From NCBI GenBank assembly GCA_014860575.1, contig JACZJK010000028.1:62001-126000 (forward strand): DNA of 64,000 bases. Reading direction: 5' to 3'. Origin of the DNA: Bacteroidales bacterium. Lineage in GTDB: Bacteria; Bacteroidota; Bacteroidia; Bacteroidales; JAAYJT01. A program made the translations under genes and the position numbers. Position 1 is the first letter of the stretch, and each line of letters starts with the position of its first letter. A model generated the notes under the pieces. It was not told the origin of the DNA and did no database searches. It saw only the letters and a program-made list of their open reading frames with translations. Shown here piece after piece: positions 19,128 to 27,795 of the stretch.

Positions 19128-19255
19128 CAGTCAACGCACTGATCGAAAAAGCCTAAAACAGTCAATGCATTGATTGAAATTCCCCAGAAGTATTCAATGC
19201 GGTTAAAGAATATTTCTACAAACTGTCAATACGGTGAAGACATCGGTGATACTGC
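19128..19255. repeat. Degenerate ~32-bp tandem repeat, four units
   Basis: Units anchored on CAGTCAACGCACTGA, CAGTCAATGCATTGA, TATTCAATGCGGTTA and CTGTCAATACGGTGA begin near 19128, 19159, 19191 and 19223. The shared TCAAyrC cores are spaced 31, 32 and 32 bp. The rest of each unit is strongly diverged. It lies in the gap between rbfA and the M20 gene. Confidence 0.6.
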
Positions 19256-19503
19256 TATAATTCAATCCCTACAGGATTGAGGTGTAGGAGTCACTTTCAC
19301 TAACTACAATAACTTATGCCTTACAGGCATATGGGATCCCACAAAAGTCACTGTAATTCTGATCCCTATCACCCCAGCTAATTTTCCGCTTGACGGGTAC
19401 ATCTTGGATGCAATTCTGGCACGATTTACTTCAACAGGTTTTCCGCGTAGCGGATATATTATTGTAGAACAACCCGGTAATGACGAACCAAATCCCTGTA
19501 GGG
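19254..19503. repeat. Palindrome-rich interspersed repeat, copy 1
   Basis: This ~250-bp stretch carries a series of short palindromic words spaced about 50-75 bp apart: AATCCCTACAGGATT, ATGCCTTACAGGCAT, TTCCGCGTAGCGGA and AATCCCTGTAGGGGATT. The first three recur in the same order in copy 2. No ORF is supported. Confidence 0.75.
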
Positions 19504-19533
19504 GATTCATTTAAAGCAGGTTTGTGCCAAGTT

Positions 19534-19690
19534 ATAATTCAATCCCTACAGGATTGTGATTTATCCGCCCATTTCATTAGCTACAATAGTTGATGCCCTA
19601 TAGGCATATGGATTCACATAAAGTCTATGCTATTCTGATCCACATTGTACTCCATCAGGTATTCCGCGTATCGGATACATTATGTAGTAC
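19534..19690. repeat. Palindrome-rich interspersed repeat, copy 2
   Basis: It begins with the same TTATAATTCAATCCCTACAG as copy 1 and repeats ATGCCCTATAGGCAT and TTCCGCGTATCGGATA in the same order, with shorter spacing. The connecting text (CTACAATAgTTgATGCC; TATTCTGATCC) is also shared with copy 1. Confidence 0.75.
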
Positions 19691-19788
19691 CTAGATTATC
19701 GTTCAAATATCTTCAATTATTCCACTATGGTAATTAATCCCTAATTTTGTTACCGCTTCTAACGCTTAAACAGCAAACGAAACACCTT

Positions 19789-20988
19789 ATGCACCAACTC
19801 AGAAGTAAAACTTTAAACCTTGCCCGTGAAATCCATGCTAAGATAGTAGAATATCGCCGCCATTTTCATGCCCACCCCGAACTTTCCATGCAGGAATTTG
19901 AAACTGCATCCTACATTGCAGAAAGGTTGAAAGAATGGAATATTCCGTTCAAGAGTGGGATCGCAAAAACAGGGATTGTGGCTACCATTAAGGGTAAAAA
20001 TCCCGGCAAAGATCTGATTGCCCTGCGGGCCGATATGGATGCATTACCTATAAAAGAGGTCAGCCCTGTGCCATACAAATCGCAAAACGAAGGTGTGATG
20101 CATGCATGCGGCCATGATGTGCATATGGCTTCTTTGCTTGGCACAGTGTATATTTTGAACCAACTTAAAGACGAGTGGGAGGGAAGCGTCCGTGTTATTT
20201 TTCAGCCATCCGAAGAAGCTTATCCCGGTGGTGCTTCATTGATGATCAAAGAAGGCGTGCTTGAAAACCCACAACCGCGTTGCATTTTCGGGCAGCATGT
20301 TTTTCCGAACCTTGATACTGGCATGTTTGGGTTCAGACCAGGGCCTTCTATGGCATCAACTGATGAAGTTTACATTACTGTAAAAGGCAAAGGCGGCCAC
20401 GGTGCTACCCCGGAACTGAACATTGATCCGGTTGTGGCGGCAGCGAACATACTCATTGCTTTGCAGCAACTTGTAAGCCGTAACGCGCCCCCACTTGTTC
20501 CTACTGTGCTATCATTTGGCCGATTCATTGCCGACGGTAAAATGAACATCATTCCCAACGAGGTAACACTGGATGGAACCATCAGAACTTACGATGAAGA
20601 ATGGCGAAAAGCGGCTCACGAGAAAATCACACAAATTGCTGAAAAAACCGCTGAGGCCCATGGTGCGACCTGTGATGTTCGCATTGTACATGGCTATCCA
20701 AGCTTGCTGAACGATAAAGAAGTAACCGAACGGGCTATGAAACATGCCGCGGAGTTATTGGGTCAGGAAATGGTTCAGGAAATTGAACCCCGCATGACCG
20801 CCGAAGATTTTGCTTATTACTCCCGCATAGTGCCTGCATGTTTTTATCGCATTGGGATCCAAAATACAGAACAAGGTATCACGGCCAACCTTCACACCCC
20901 AGATTTTGATATTGATGAAAACGCTTTGCTCACAGGCCCGGCTTTGATGGCCTGGCTGGCGATCAGGGAATTGCAAAACGGCATTTAG
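19789..20988 (+). CDS. M20 family amidohydrolase
   Basis: A 399-residue zinc peptidase/amidohydrolase of the M20D (hippurate hydrolase / IAA-amino-acid hydrolase) type. The start chosen is the ATG at 19789; a TTG at 19747 would add 14 unlikely residues. Motifs: RRHFHAHPELSMQEFETA, ALRADMDALPIKE, MHACGHDVHMASLLG (metal ligands Cys/His), VIFQPSEEAYPGGASLM with catalytic glutamates, and RMTAEDFAYYS near the C terminus. It probably cleaves N-acyl amino acids or peptides in the cytoplasm. A second M20 enzyme is encoded at 37563-38708. Confidence 0.93.
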   Translation: MHQLRSKTLNLAREIHAKIVEYRRHFHAHPELSMQEFETASYIAERLKEWNIPFKSGIAKTGIVATIKGKNPGKDLIALRADMDALPIKEVSPVPYKSQNEGVMHACGHDVHMASLLGTVYILNQLKDEWEGSVRVIFQPSEEAYPGGASLMIKEGVLENPQPRCIFGQHVFPNLDTGMFGFRPGPSMASTDEVYITVKGKGGHGATPELNIDPVVAAANILIALQQLVSRNAPPLVPTVLSFGRFIADGKMNIIPNEVTLDGTIRTYDEEWRKAAHEKITQIAEKTAEAHGATCDVRIVHGYPSLLNDKEVTERAMKHAAELLGQEMVQEIEPRMTAEDFAYYSRIVPACFYRIGIQNTEQGITANLHTPDFDIDENALLTGPALMAWLAIRELQNGI

Positions 20989-21027
20989 TGTAATTATAAA
21001 GTTGGCTACCATATAAACACGCACATA

Positions 21028-21651
21028 ATGGCACGAGAATCAATAACAGCGATTTTGATAATTTTAACTCTACTTGGATGTTCCTATAGTTCGGGGTCCC
21101 ACTCAAATGCAAATAAATCAGACACGACAGAAATAAATAGTATTAATTTCAGAGACTTTGTTGAAAATATGCCCAGTAAAAACTTACCATTGACTATTGA
21201 GTGTGGCTTTCAAACTGCATTAAATGAAAAGGACTTCAATAAGACGTATCAACAATTTATTCCTGAAGGTTTTGAAGTTGTAGGAAACCTTAATGTAAAC
21301 AAAGACATGAGTCTTATTTTATTTGCAAGAATTGGAGATATCCTTTATCCATATTTGTTTTCGTATGATAATGACGGTCAAAAAATCGACTCAATTTATT
21401 TACATATAAGTACATGTGCTGGAGACCCTTACCTTGAATTATCAACATGGTCTGTTATTGACAAAAACATCACTATAAACATGACCGATACAGCCAAATT
21501 CTTTTATTATCATGAAAATGAAACTGAATATTTTAGAAGGTTGGACTCAACGATTGTAACGAAAAGGATTATGCAAATGGATAATACAGGAAGATTTATC
21601 AAGATAACTGAAAAAAAGAAAAAGAATGAAATAGTCGCCAAAATGGTATAG
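21028..21651 (+). CDS. Hypothetical AT-rich lipoprotein
   Basis: 207 residues with a lipoprotein signal (ITAILIILTLLGCSYSS, lipobox Cys near 18). I recognise no domain; the middle (GFEVVGNLNVNKDMSLILFARIGDILYPYLFSYDNDGQ) looks like a small beta-rich soluble domain. The gene is visibly more AT-rich than its neighbours, and it is bracketed by GTTGGCT (21001-21007) and AGCCAAC (21650-21656), with a structured repeat directly after the stop. Together these suggest acquisition as a cassette-like unit. Function unknown. Confidence 0.75.
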   Translation: MARESITAILIILTLLGCSYSSGSHSNANKSDTTEINSINFRDFVENMPSKNLPLTIECGFQTALNEKDFNKTYQQFIPEGFEVVGNLNVNKDMSLILFARIGDILYPYLFSYDNDGQKIDSIYLHISTCAGDPYLELSTWSVIDKNITINMTDTAKFFYYHENETEYFRRLDSTIVTKRIMQMDNTGRFIKITEKKKKNEIVAKMV

Positions 21652-21776
21652 CCAACGATAACGAGGCTTGGTGGTCGTTTTGCGGTCGCTGCTCCGCTTA
21701 GGCTTTTGTAGCGGTGGATACTGACTAAACCCGTAAATCAGCTAATGTGGATATATCAGGAACGTTATAGTCGTTG
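21650..21776. repeat. attC-like imperfect inverted-repeat element after lipoprotein gene
   Basis: The ends are CAACGATAACG (21653-21663) and CGTTATAGTCGTTG (21763-21776), which pair with a 3-nt bulge. The ~100 bp between are GC-richer (GGTGGTCG..GCGGTCGCTGCTCCGC..TAGCGGTGG). The size and end-pairing resemble recombination sites found after gene cassettes. No integrase is visible. Confidence 0.5.
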
Positions 21777-21867
21777 TTAAAACGGCGTTATTGGGATGAA
21801 TTGAACAGTTAAAGAAATAATCCTGTGCATGTAACCCCCGTCGCAAACCTGCGTCAAACTCACAGGT

Positions 21868-22446
21868 ATGGCTCAAATGGATGATAATATGATTATCGCC
21901 AGGATTCTTGAAGGAGAAACGGCGGCTTTCGAACACCTTGTTAATCGTTACAAAGACATGGCGTTTTCGATTGCACGTCGTGTGTGCGCTAGCTCTGAGG
22001 ATGCTGAGGAAGTTGCACAGGACGCTTTCTTGAAGGCTTATCAGGCGCTGGATAAATTTAAGCAGGAGTCGAAGTTTTCAACATGGCTTTACAGGATCGT
22101 AACCAACACTGCGATTTCTTCGACCCGCAAAAAGAAAATTGCCATGGCATCGTTGGATGAATCATTGGTAGAAAGCTTCTCGGAAGATGAAGTGAAAGAA
22201 AACCTGGACCATTTCAGTTCAGAGGAGCAAAGCCGCTATGTGAAAGAAGCCATGCAGCAGCTTCACCCAAAGGATGCCTTGCTCATAAACATGTTTTATA
22301 CCGATGAACTGAGCATAGAAGAGGTATCGGAAGTTACGGGTCTGAGCCAGGCAAATGTGAAAGTAAAGCTGCATAGGATCAGGAAGAAATTATACGTTCT
22401 GCTTGACGACATGTTTAAGAAACCAAATCTGTCGGTAGTTCGTTAA
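21868..22446 (+). CDS. ECF-type RNA polymerase sigma factor
   Basis: A 192-residue sigma-70 family factor of the extracytoplasmic-function group. Region 2 is residues ~15-80 (FEHLVNRYKDMAFSIARRV and EDAEEVAQDAFLKAYQALDKF, STWLYRIVTNTAISSTRKKK). Region 4 is ~125-180 with the helix-turn-helix ELSIEEVSEVTGLSQANVKVKLHRIRKKL. Region 3 is absent, as expected. It is followed after 11 bp by a small two-helix membrane protein that could be its anti-sigma or partner. The target regulon is unknown. Confidence 0.93.
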   Translation: MAQMDDNMIIARILEGETAAFEHLVNRYKDMAFSIARRVCASSEDAEEVAQDAFLKAYQALDKFKQESKFSTWLYRIVTNTAISSTRKKKIAMASLDESLVESFSEDEVKENLDHFSSEEQSRYVKEAMQQLHPKDALLINMFYTDELSIEEVSEVTGLSQANVKVKLHRIRKKLYVLLDDMFKKPNLSVVR

Positions 22447-22457
22447 AAATATATGTT

Positions 22458-22895
22458 ATGGAAAAAGAACAATTAAAAGATGATTTTTTGGGAAGTCTGT
22501 TAAAATCAAGTCAGACAGAGAAACCAAGCTTCAATTTCACTGCAAATGTCATGAGTGACATCCAGCAACTTGAAGCTGAAAAAGCGCGCAATCCTTTATT
22601 TTCAATTGGAAATATCCTGCTGGCAATTGGAGGCATCATTGCATTGGTATTGGTTTATTTTGTTGTTTGGCCTTTCCTGGGCGATTTTGGCCTTTTCACA
22701 CAAGGTTTGAACCCGGAGCGCTACGGCAATTATTTGAATACGATCATGAGTTCTTTCCAGGGCCTGCTGTCGGTGATTGAGTATTTAAAAGGTTCATCAA
22801 TAACCCTTATTGTATTGTTTGTGATCCCGGCGTTGGTAATTCTCGACAGGGTTCTTAAGCGGGTGACCAGCCGGACATACTTATTCCTCTTTTAA
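22458..22895 (+). CDS. Small two-helix membrane protein beside the sigma factor
   Basis: 145 residues: a soluble N-terminal part (~1-50, with FLGSLLKSSQTEKPSFNFTANVMSDI) followed by two membrane segments (NILLAIGGIIALVLVYFVVW and SITLIVLFVIPALVILDRVL). The N-terminal pattern resembles cytoplasmic segments of some anti-sigma factors, but no zinc-binding H-x3-C-x2-C is present. Tight linkage to the ECF sigma gene (11 bp) suggests co-transcription and perhaps sigma control; this is inference. Confidence 0.75.
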   Translation: MEKEQLKDDFLGSLLKSSQTEKPSFNFTANVMSDIQQLEAEKARNPLFSIGNILLAIGGIIALVLVYFVVWPFLGDFGLFTQGLNPERYGNYLNTIMSSFQGLLSVIEYLKGSSITLIVLFVIPALVILDRVLKRVTSRTYLFLF

Positions 22896-23002
22896 CTATT
22901 GTTGCCACTGATTCACGGATAAATGTGGAATGATTAGAAACATCCTTGAATCCGCCCCGGCGGACAGGTCCGTGGCAACGTATTTCTCAATCCTATTAAC
23001 CA

Positions 23003-23881
23003 ATGATCCCGGAACTTCTTCTGTCAGATATCCAGCAAACAATCAATGCAATTACGGGAACCCCGACAAAGGTAATATCCTTAGATGCTGTTTCCGGCGG
23101 AGATATCAACCAGGCGTTCCGGGTTCGAACACAAAGCGGTTTATATTTTCTGAAATACAATGACGCGGTTCGCTTTCCCGGCATGTTCGAAACCGAAGCC
23201 CTGGGGTTGAAGCTACTGAAAAGACTGAACGCTCCACGCGTTCCGAAAGCGCTGGCACATGGAGAAAGCGAAAATCACAGTTGGCTCTTGCTCGAATTCA
23301 TTGAACAGGGCAGCTATGGCAAAAATTTCTGGGATGGTTTTGGATTATTGCTGGCGCAACTGCACAAAAACAGCAACGAATCCTTCGGGCTTGATCACGA
23401 TAATTATATTGGTTCATTGCCGCAATCCAATAAAAAGCATACAACCTGGAACGAGTTTTTCATTGAGGAGCGCCTTGAAAAACAACTGGAAATGGCAAGA
23501 AACAAAGGCCTTGTGGATAACAACCTGATGCGAAGTTTCAATAGGCTGTTCAAAGAAATTCCATCCATTTTTCCGTCCGAACCACCAGCGTTGGTGCATG
23601 GCGATTTATGGAGTGGCAATTTTATGTGCGATGCCAACGGAAATCCCTGCATCATTGATCCGGCAGTGTATTTCGGCTTTCGCGAAATGGACATTGCCAT
23701 GAGCAAACTTTTCAGCGGTTTTGAAAGTCATTTTTATGAAGCATATCATGATGCATTTCCAATGGCGCCGGGCTGGCAGTCCCGCATCGAAATCTGCAAT
23801 CTTTACCCCTTGCTGGTGCATGTAAATCTTTTTGGCGGGGGTTATCTTGGATCGGTTAAGTCTGTAGTAACAAGATATTAA
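23003..23881 (+). CDS. Fructosamine kinase family protein
   Basis: A 292-residue member of the fructosamine-3-kinase / aminoglycoside-phosphotransferase-like fold. Motifs: VSGGDINQAFRV (N lobe), FLKYNDAVRFPGMFETEALGL, the Brenner-type catalytic loop VHGDLWSGNFMCDANG and the metal-binding DPAVYFGFREMDIAM. Bacterial members phosphorylate ketosamines such as ribulosamines or fructosamines and so help remove glycation adducts. The length is normal and the C-terminal GGGYLGSVKSVVTRY is intact. Its TAA stop shares TTAA with the stop of the convergent histidine kinase. Confidence 0.92.
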   Translation: MIPELLLSDIQQTINAITGTPTKVISLDAVSGGDINQAFRVRTQSGLYFLKYNDAVRFPGMFETEALGLKLLKRLNAPRVPKALAHGESENHSWLLLEFIEQGSYGKNFWDGFGLLLAQLHKNSNESFGLDHDNYIGSLPQSNKKHTTWNEFFIEERLEKQLEMARNKGLVDNNLMRSFNRLFKEIPSIFPSEPPALVHGDLWSGNFMCDANGNPCIIDPAVYFGFREMDIAMSKLFSGFESHFYEAYHDAFPMAPGWQSRIEICNLYPLLVHVNLFGGGYLGSVKSVVTRY

Positions 23882-26800
23882 ATTTCAGTAAAGCTGCTTC
23901 TGGTTTTCATACGATCGAAATTCTTCTCGAAGAGATTTCTGATCTTTTCTTTTGTAAAAGGTTTAGTAATATAATCATCAAAAACATCCTGAAATTTCTC
24001 TATCTCCGTTTGTGCTGCATGAGCTGTTTGTGCTATGATGGGGAGTTGAGGTTTGAACTCCCTGATAAGCCTGGCCGCTGCATAGCCATCCATCTTTGGC
24101 ATTTTAATGTCCATGAGTACAATGTCAACCGGTTCTTTCCTGCATATATCAACGGCGTGTTGTCCGTTTACGGCACGCAATACTTTATAGTTTAGCTTCT
24201 TAAGCAAAATTGACAGATACAGAAAATTTGTCTCTTCATCTTCAGCTACAAGTACCGTTGAATTTGTAACCTGCTGACGAAATAGCTTATCAATGTCATC
24301 AGTTTGTATTGCCGGATTATATGGAATGGTAAAGTAGAATATTGAGCCATTTCCCGGTTCTGAGTCCACCCAGATTTCTCCACCAATGAGTTCTACAAAA
24401 CCTTTGCAGATTGAAAGTCCCAAGCCGGTACCACCAAAGTTTTGTCTGATACTGTCATCTGCCTGCGCAAAGCGTTCAAAAATAATCTGCTGTTTGCTTT
24501 TATCAATACCCAAACCTGTATCCCTTACATAAAATTCGAGCATATTGTCTTTTAATTGGCATCCAAGTTCTATTTCTCCTTCCCGGGTGAATTTAAGTGC
24601 ATTGGTAAACAGGTTGTTAAGGATCTGACCGATTTTAGTCTTATCAGTGTAAATCATGGCATCATCTTCACGGAATGGCAAGTTAAATTTAAGCTGAATG
24701 CCTTTGGATATAGCCTGCCCAGAAAAAACAGCAAGTTGATCGCGCATCAGTTTGTTGATATTGATCTTGTCAATAAACAATTCCTCCTGTTTTGTTTCCA
24801 GGGCCGAAATGGTAAGCACATCATTGATGATAGCTGTAAGTTGCCAACCTCTATCAATAATTATATCCGTAAAGGTTCTTCTGTCCTCAGGAGTAAGTTC
24901 CGGATCGTTGATAAATTCAGAGAATCCGATAATTCCATTGAGCGGTGTACGGATTTCATGCGACAGATTCTGAAGGAATGCTGTTTTCAGATTGTTGCTT
25001 TCTTCCGCTTTTTCTTTAGCGATAATGAGCTCATCAAGCATCATTTGACGTTCAAGGTAAATCCCTGTTTCGTGGGCAACCATTTCAAATAAGGCGATAT
25101 TCGATTCATGATATGCATCCGGATTCGTATAGTGCTGTACCACCATCACACCTGCCACTTTATTACGTATAAAGATCGGAACGCCAAGCCAGCATGCTGA
25201 ATTGGTACCTAAAGCATCAATATTGTGACTTTTACAGAAATCGCACATTTCGTCACCTCTCAGGAAAACAGTTTCACCTGATTTTACCACATGACCCGAA
25301 ATGGAGTGGGTTGCATCCCATTCGTCGAAACCATCAATTTCATCACGAAATATAAGTTGCTTTAAAGTGTCAGTTTCAGGGTTATATTTGGCTACAAAAA
25401 AGTTAGTTGTGTCAAACAGCAGCCCAAGTTCCTGCCTCACGATCTCAAGCAAATTTTCAACGCTGCTGGCATTATGTATGGAGCGTGCAATATTAAACTG
25501 GATTTTCTGGGAGGTTTCCGCTTTTTTGCGACGGCTAATATCCCGTGCGGTGGCCAAAAGGCATTCTTTTCCGAAATACGTTGCTTTATTAACGATCACT
25601 TCTTTTGGAAAAATTTCACCAGTTTTTCGCACGCCCCAAAACTCTATGCTTTGTGAGACGCCGGTCAGTGAAACTTCCTGATGTACCTTTTCCAAAGCAC
25701 CAAGATCATTTAGACCGGTTGCCGAAACAGCAGCAGGACTTTTTCTTGTCATTTCCTCTTTCGGGTAACCATACATAAGCTCGGCTCCGCGGTTTATATC
25801 TATAAAGTTCCCGCTTTCATCAATCACGTATATTGCTTCCGAAACCGAGTTAAATATGCTCTCGTATGTATCTTTGGTTATCCTGATCTTTTCCTGTGCG
25901 TTTTTTCGTTCGGTGATATCAATTACCGTTGACATTGAACCTATTATGTTGCCGTTTCTATCCTTATCAGGAACCGCATGAAACCAAAAAGTTCTCAGTT
26001 CGCCAGATTTCATAAAGATATCCATTTCATATTGCTCACTAATGTTTTTACTGCGTTTTGTATCCCGATTTCGCATAATTTCTATATCAGCAGGTTTTAG
26101 CAAAATATCATAGCCTGATTTGCCAATAAGCTCATTTGCTGCATAACCCGTTAATTCACAAAGCATGGGATTTACAAATTGAATCACACCCCTGAGGTCG
26201 GCAACCACCAGACCTTCCTGCATTTGTTCAACAAGTCTGCGGTGTTTTTCTTCGCTTTCCAGCAATGCACGTTCTGCTTGCTTGCGTTCGGCAATATGCT
26301 CTTCAAGCTTAGCCGCATGTTTCGTCAAATCCTCGAAATTGCGATTATTGTCTATAATATGGGCAGTCTGGTTGGCAAATCCCAGAAGCAGGCGTATTTC
26401 TTCATCAGTAAAATGATGGGGTTTACCAATTGAAGACAGAATTAGGGTACCAATAGTTTTCTCTCTCAGGCGAATAGGCAAATATAAATTAGACCGTAAG
26501 TTCCTTAAACGGATGATTTCCTGTTCCGGAGCTGTGAGATTTACTTTTTGGGTATCGGGCATGATTACATGATTTCCCGTCTTAAAAACCTGTTCTACAT
26601 GGGGATGGTCACTCAGTGATGTAATCCTGAGTGTTTCAGGAAAACCTTCAGGTAAGGCAGGCGCTGTGGCCGCCAGTTTTATACTTTCCTGATCCTGCAG
26701 TAGATAGACGGCGCCGCTTCCTAAACCCAGGATACTTGTTGCATTGTCCACAATCATTTGTATAATCTGTCCCTGCCCTGAGGTTAAAGCCATTTTCTGG

Positions 26801-27795
26801 CTGATCTGCAGAAAGGATTCAAGCCGGGAATTGCTTTCCTGAAGAGCCAATTCAACACGCTTTCGGCTGCTAATGTCCCGGAGGATGCAAAGAATTCCTT
26901 CAGGAACAGGATCCACGTTCGCCTCGTACCATGCTTTGCGGCCATCCTCAAAAGTATATTCATTGGAAACTATATCTGATTCACGGGTTTTCATAACTTT
27001 TTTAAAGACCTTGAAAAACTCGGTTTTCTCAACACCCGGAAAGAGGTCAGTGAGTTTGTTCCCCAGCAAATGCTCACGGGTCATGTCTGCAAACCGTGTG
27101 GATGCTTCATTGGTCAGGATAATCCTGTAATCTTTATCGAGAACGCTAACACTATCAGAGATGGATTCCAGTAAGGCACTGTATTGTCGTTCAGTCTTAT
27201 TCAGCGCTTCCTCTGTTTTATGTTTTTTGATGAAAATGCTTACCTGGTTTACAAAAGCCTCAATCAGTTCTGCGTTGAATTCAAGGCTTTTTTGGTCTAC
27301 TGCAATAGTGATGTTTCCAAATGTCTGTTTGTCCTGCTTAAAGGCAATGCAATACAGCTTTTCAATTGAAAGTAATTTTTTAACAGTTTTTTCTACGGCA
27401 TCCGAAACCCTGTTGTTGAATAAACCTGGGAAGTCAAACTCCAGTTCTACAAGTTTTCCGCTAATAATTTGATTGTAATATTTTGTGCTGATCTCTCCCT
27501 CCAGATTCCTCATATCAAAACCAAAAACCCTGCTTAAACCGCTTATCTTTTTGCCGACACCCTCAATATGTTGCATCTTCCACCTGTTAGCCTCATGATT
27601 GTACTCCACAATGGCAACAATGCTCTTATTTTCTAATAAGACATGTAATTTACGGGCCGTATAGGCATACAGATCTTTGATGGAAGTGATTCCAACCAAC
27701 TCATTGACTGTCTGAGCCAGAAATGCATAACGCTTTTCGCTTTCCTTCAAAACCTGCTCTGCATTCTTGAGGATTGGATCGTTTGTAATATCCAT
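23878..27795 (-). CDS. Hybrid sensor histidine kinase with PAS/GAF domains and receiver
   Basis: A 1305-residue cytoplasmic hybrid kinase without membrane segments. Order by eye: GAF-like (~35-195), PAS (~205-315), GAF (~345-485), short coiled coil, PAS (~515-640), PAS (~645-770), GAF (~780-930), HisKA with LSHEIRTPLNGIIGF (~955), HATPase with an N box (LNNLFTNALKF) and GGTGLGLSICKG (~1145), then a receiver domain with the phospho-acceptor in VLMDIKMPKMDGYAAA (~1230). No output domain and no adjacent partner regulator are present, so phosphotransfer to a distant protein is probable. Confidence 0.93.
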   Translation of the reverse strand: MDITNDPILKNAEQVLKESEKRYAFLAQTVNELVGITSIKDLYAYTARKLHVLLENKSIVAIVEYNHEANRWKMQHIEGVGKKISGLSRVFGFDMRNLEGEISTKYYNQIISGKLVELEFDFPGLFNNRVSDAVEKTVKKLLSIEKLYCIAFKQDKQTFGNITIAVDQKSLEFNAELIEAFVNQVSIFIKKHKTEEALNKTERQYSALLESISDSVSVLDKDYRIILTNEASTRFADMTREHLLGNKLTDLFPGVEKTEFFKVFKKVMKTRESDIVSNEYTFEDGRKAWYEANVDPVPEGILCILRDISSRKRVELALQESNSRLESFLQISQKMALTSGQGQIIQMIVDNATSILGLGSGAVYLLQDQESIKLAATAPALPEGFPETLRITSLSDHPHVEQVFKTGNHVIMPDTQKVNLTAPEQEIIRLRNLRSNLYLPIRLREKTIGTLILSSIGKPHHFTDEEIRLLLGFANQTAHIIDNNRNFEDLTKHAAKLEEHIAERKQAERALLESEEKHRRLVEQMQEGLVVADLRGVIQFVNPMLCELTGYAANELIGKSGYDILLKPADIEIMRNRDTKRSKNISEQYEMDIFMKSGELRTFWFHAVPDKDRNGNIIGSMSTVIDITERKNAQEKIRITKDTYESIFNSVSEAIYVIDESGNFIDINRGAELMYGYPKEEMTRKSPAAVSATGLNDLGALEKVHQEVSLTGVSQSIEFWGVRKTGEIFPKEVIVNKATYFGKECLLATARDISRRKKAETSQKIQFNIARSIHNASSVENLLEIVRQELGLLFDTTNFFVAKYNPETDTLKQLIFRDEIDGFDEWDATHSISGHVVKSGETVFLRGDEMCDFCKSHNIDALGTNSACWLGVPIFIRNKVAGVMVVQHYTNPDAYHESNIALFEMVAHETGIYLERQMMLDELIIAKEKAEESNNLKTAFLQNLSHEIRTPLNGIIGFSEFINDPELTPEDRRTFTDIIIDRGWQLTAIINDVLTISALETKQEELFIDKININKLMRDQLAVFSGQAISKGIQLKFNLPFREDDAMIYTDKTKIGQILNNLFTNALKFTREGEIELGCQLKDNMLEFYVRDTGLGIDKSKQQIIFERFAQADDSIRQNFGGTGLGLSICKGFVELIGGEIWVDSEPGNGSIFYFTIPYNPAIQTDDIDKLFRQQVTNSTVLVAEDEETNFLYLSILLKKLNYKVLRAVNGQHAVDICRKEPVDIVLMDIKMPKMDGYAAARLIREFKPQLPIIAQTAHAAQTEIEKFQDVFDDYITKPFTKEKIRNLFEKNFDRMKTRSSFTEI

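Larger units (their letters stand above)
19044..19788. other. Repeat-rich intergenic region, ~745 bp
   Basis: The largest gap in the window. From left to right it holds the rbfA promoter box, a degenerate 32-bp tandem repeat, and two copies of a palindrome-rich repeat. The last ~100 bp before the M20 gene look like plain upstream sequence. No protein-coding evidence was found. Confidence 0.7.

Noticed and set aside
19128-19700. Possible CRISPR array in the repeat-rich gap
   Set aside because: The ~32-bp units are strongly diverged, have no constant repeat with variable spacers, and there are no cas genes nearby.
24556-25092. 178-codon plus-strand frame inside the hybrid kinase gene
   Set aside because: It lies wholly antisense to well-conserved kinase sequence and has no recognisable protein features.
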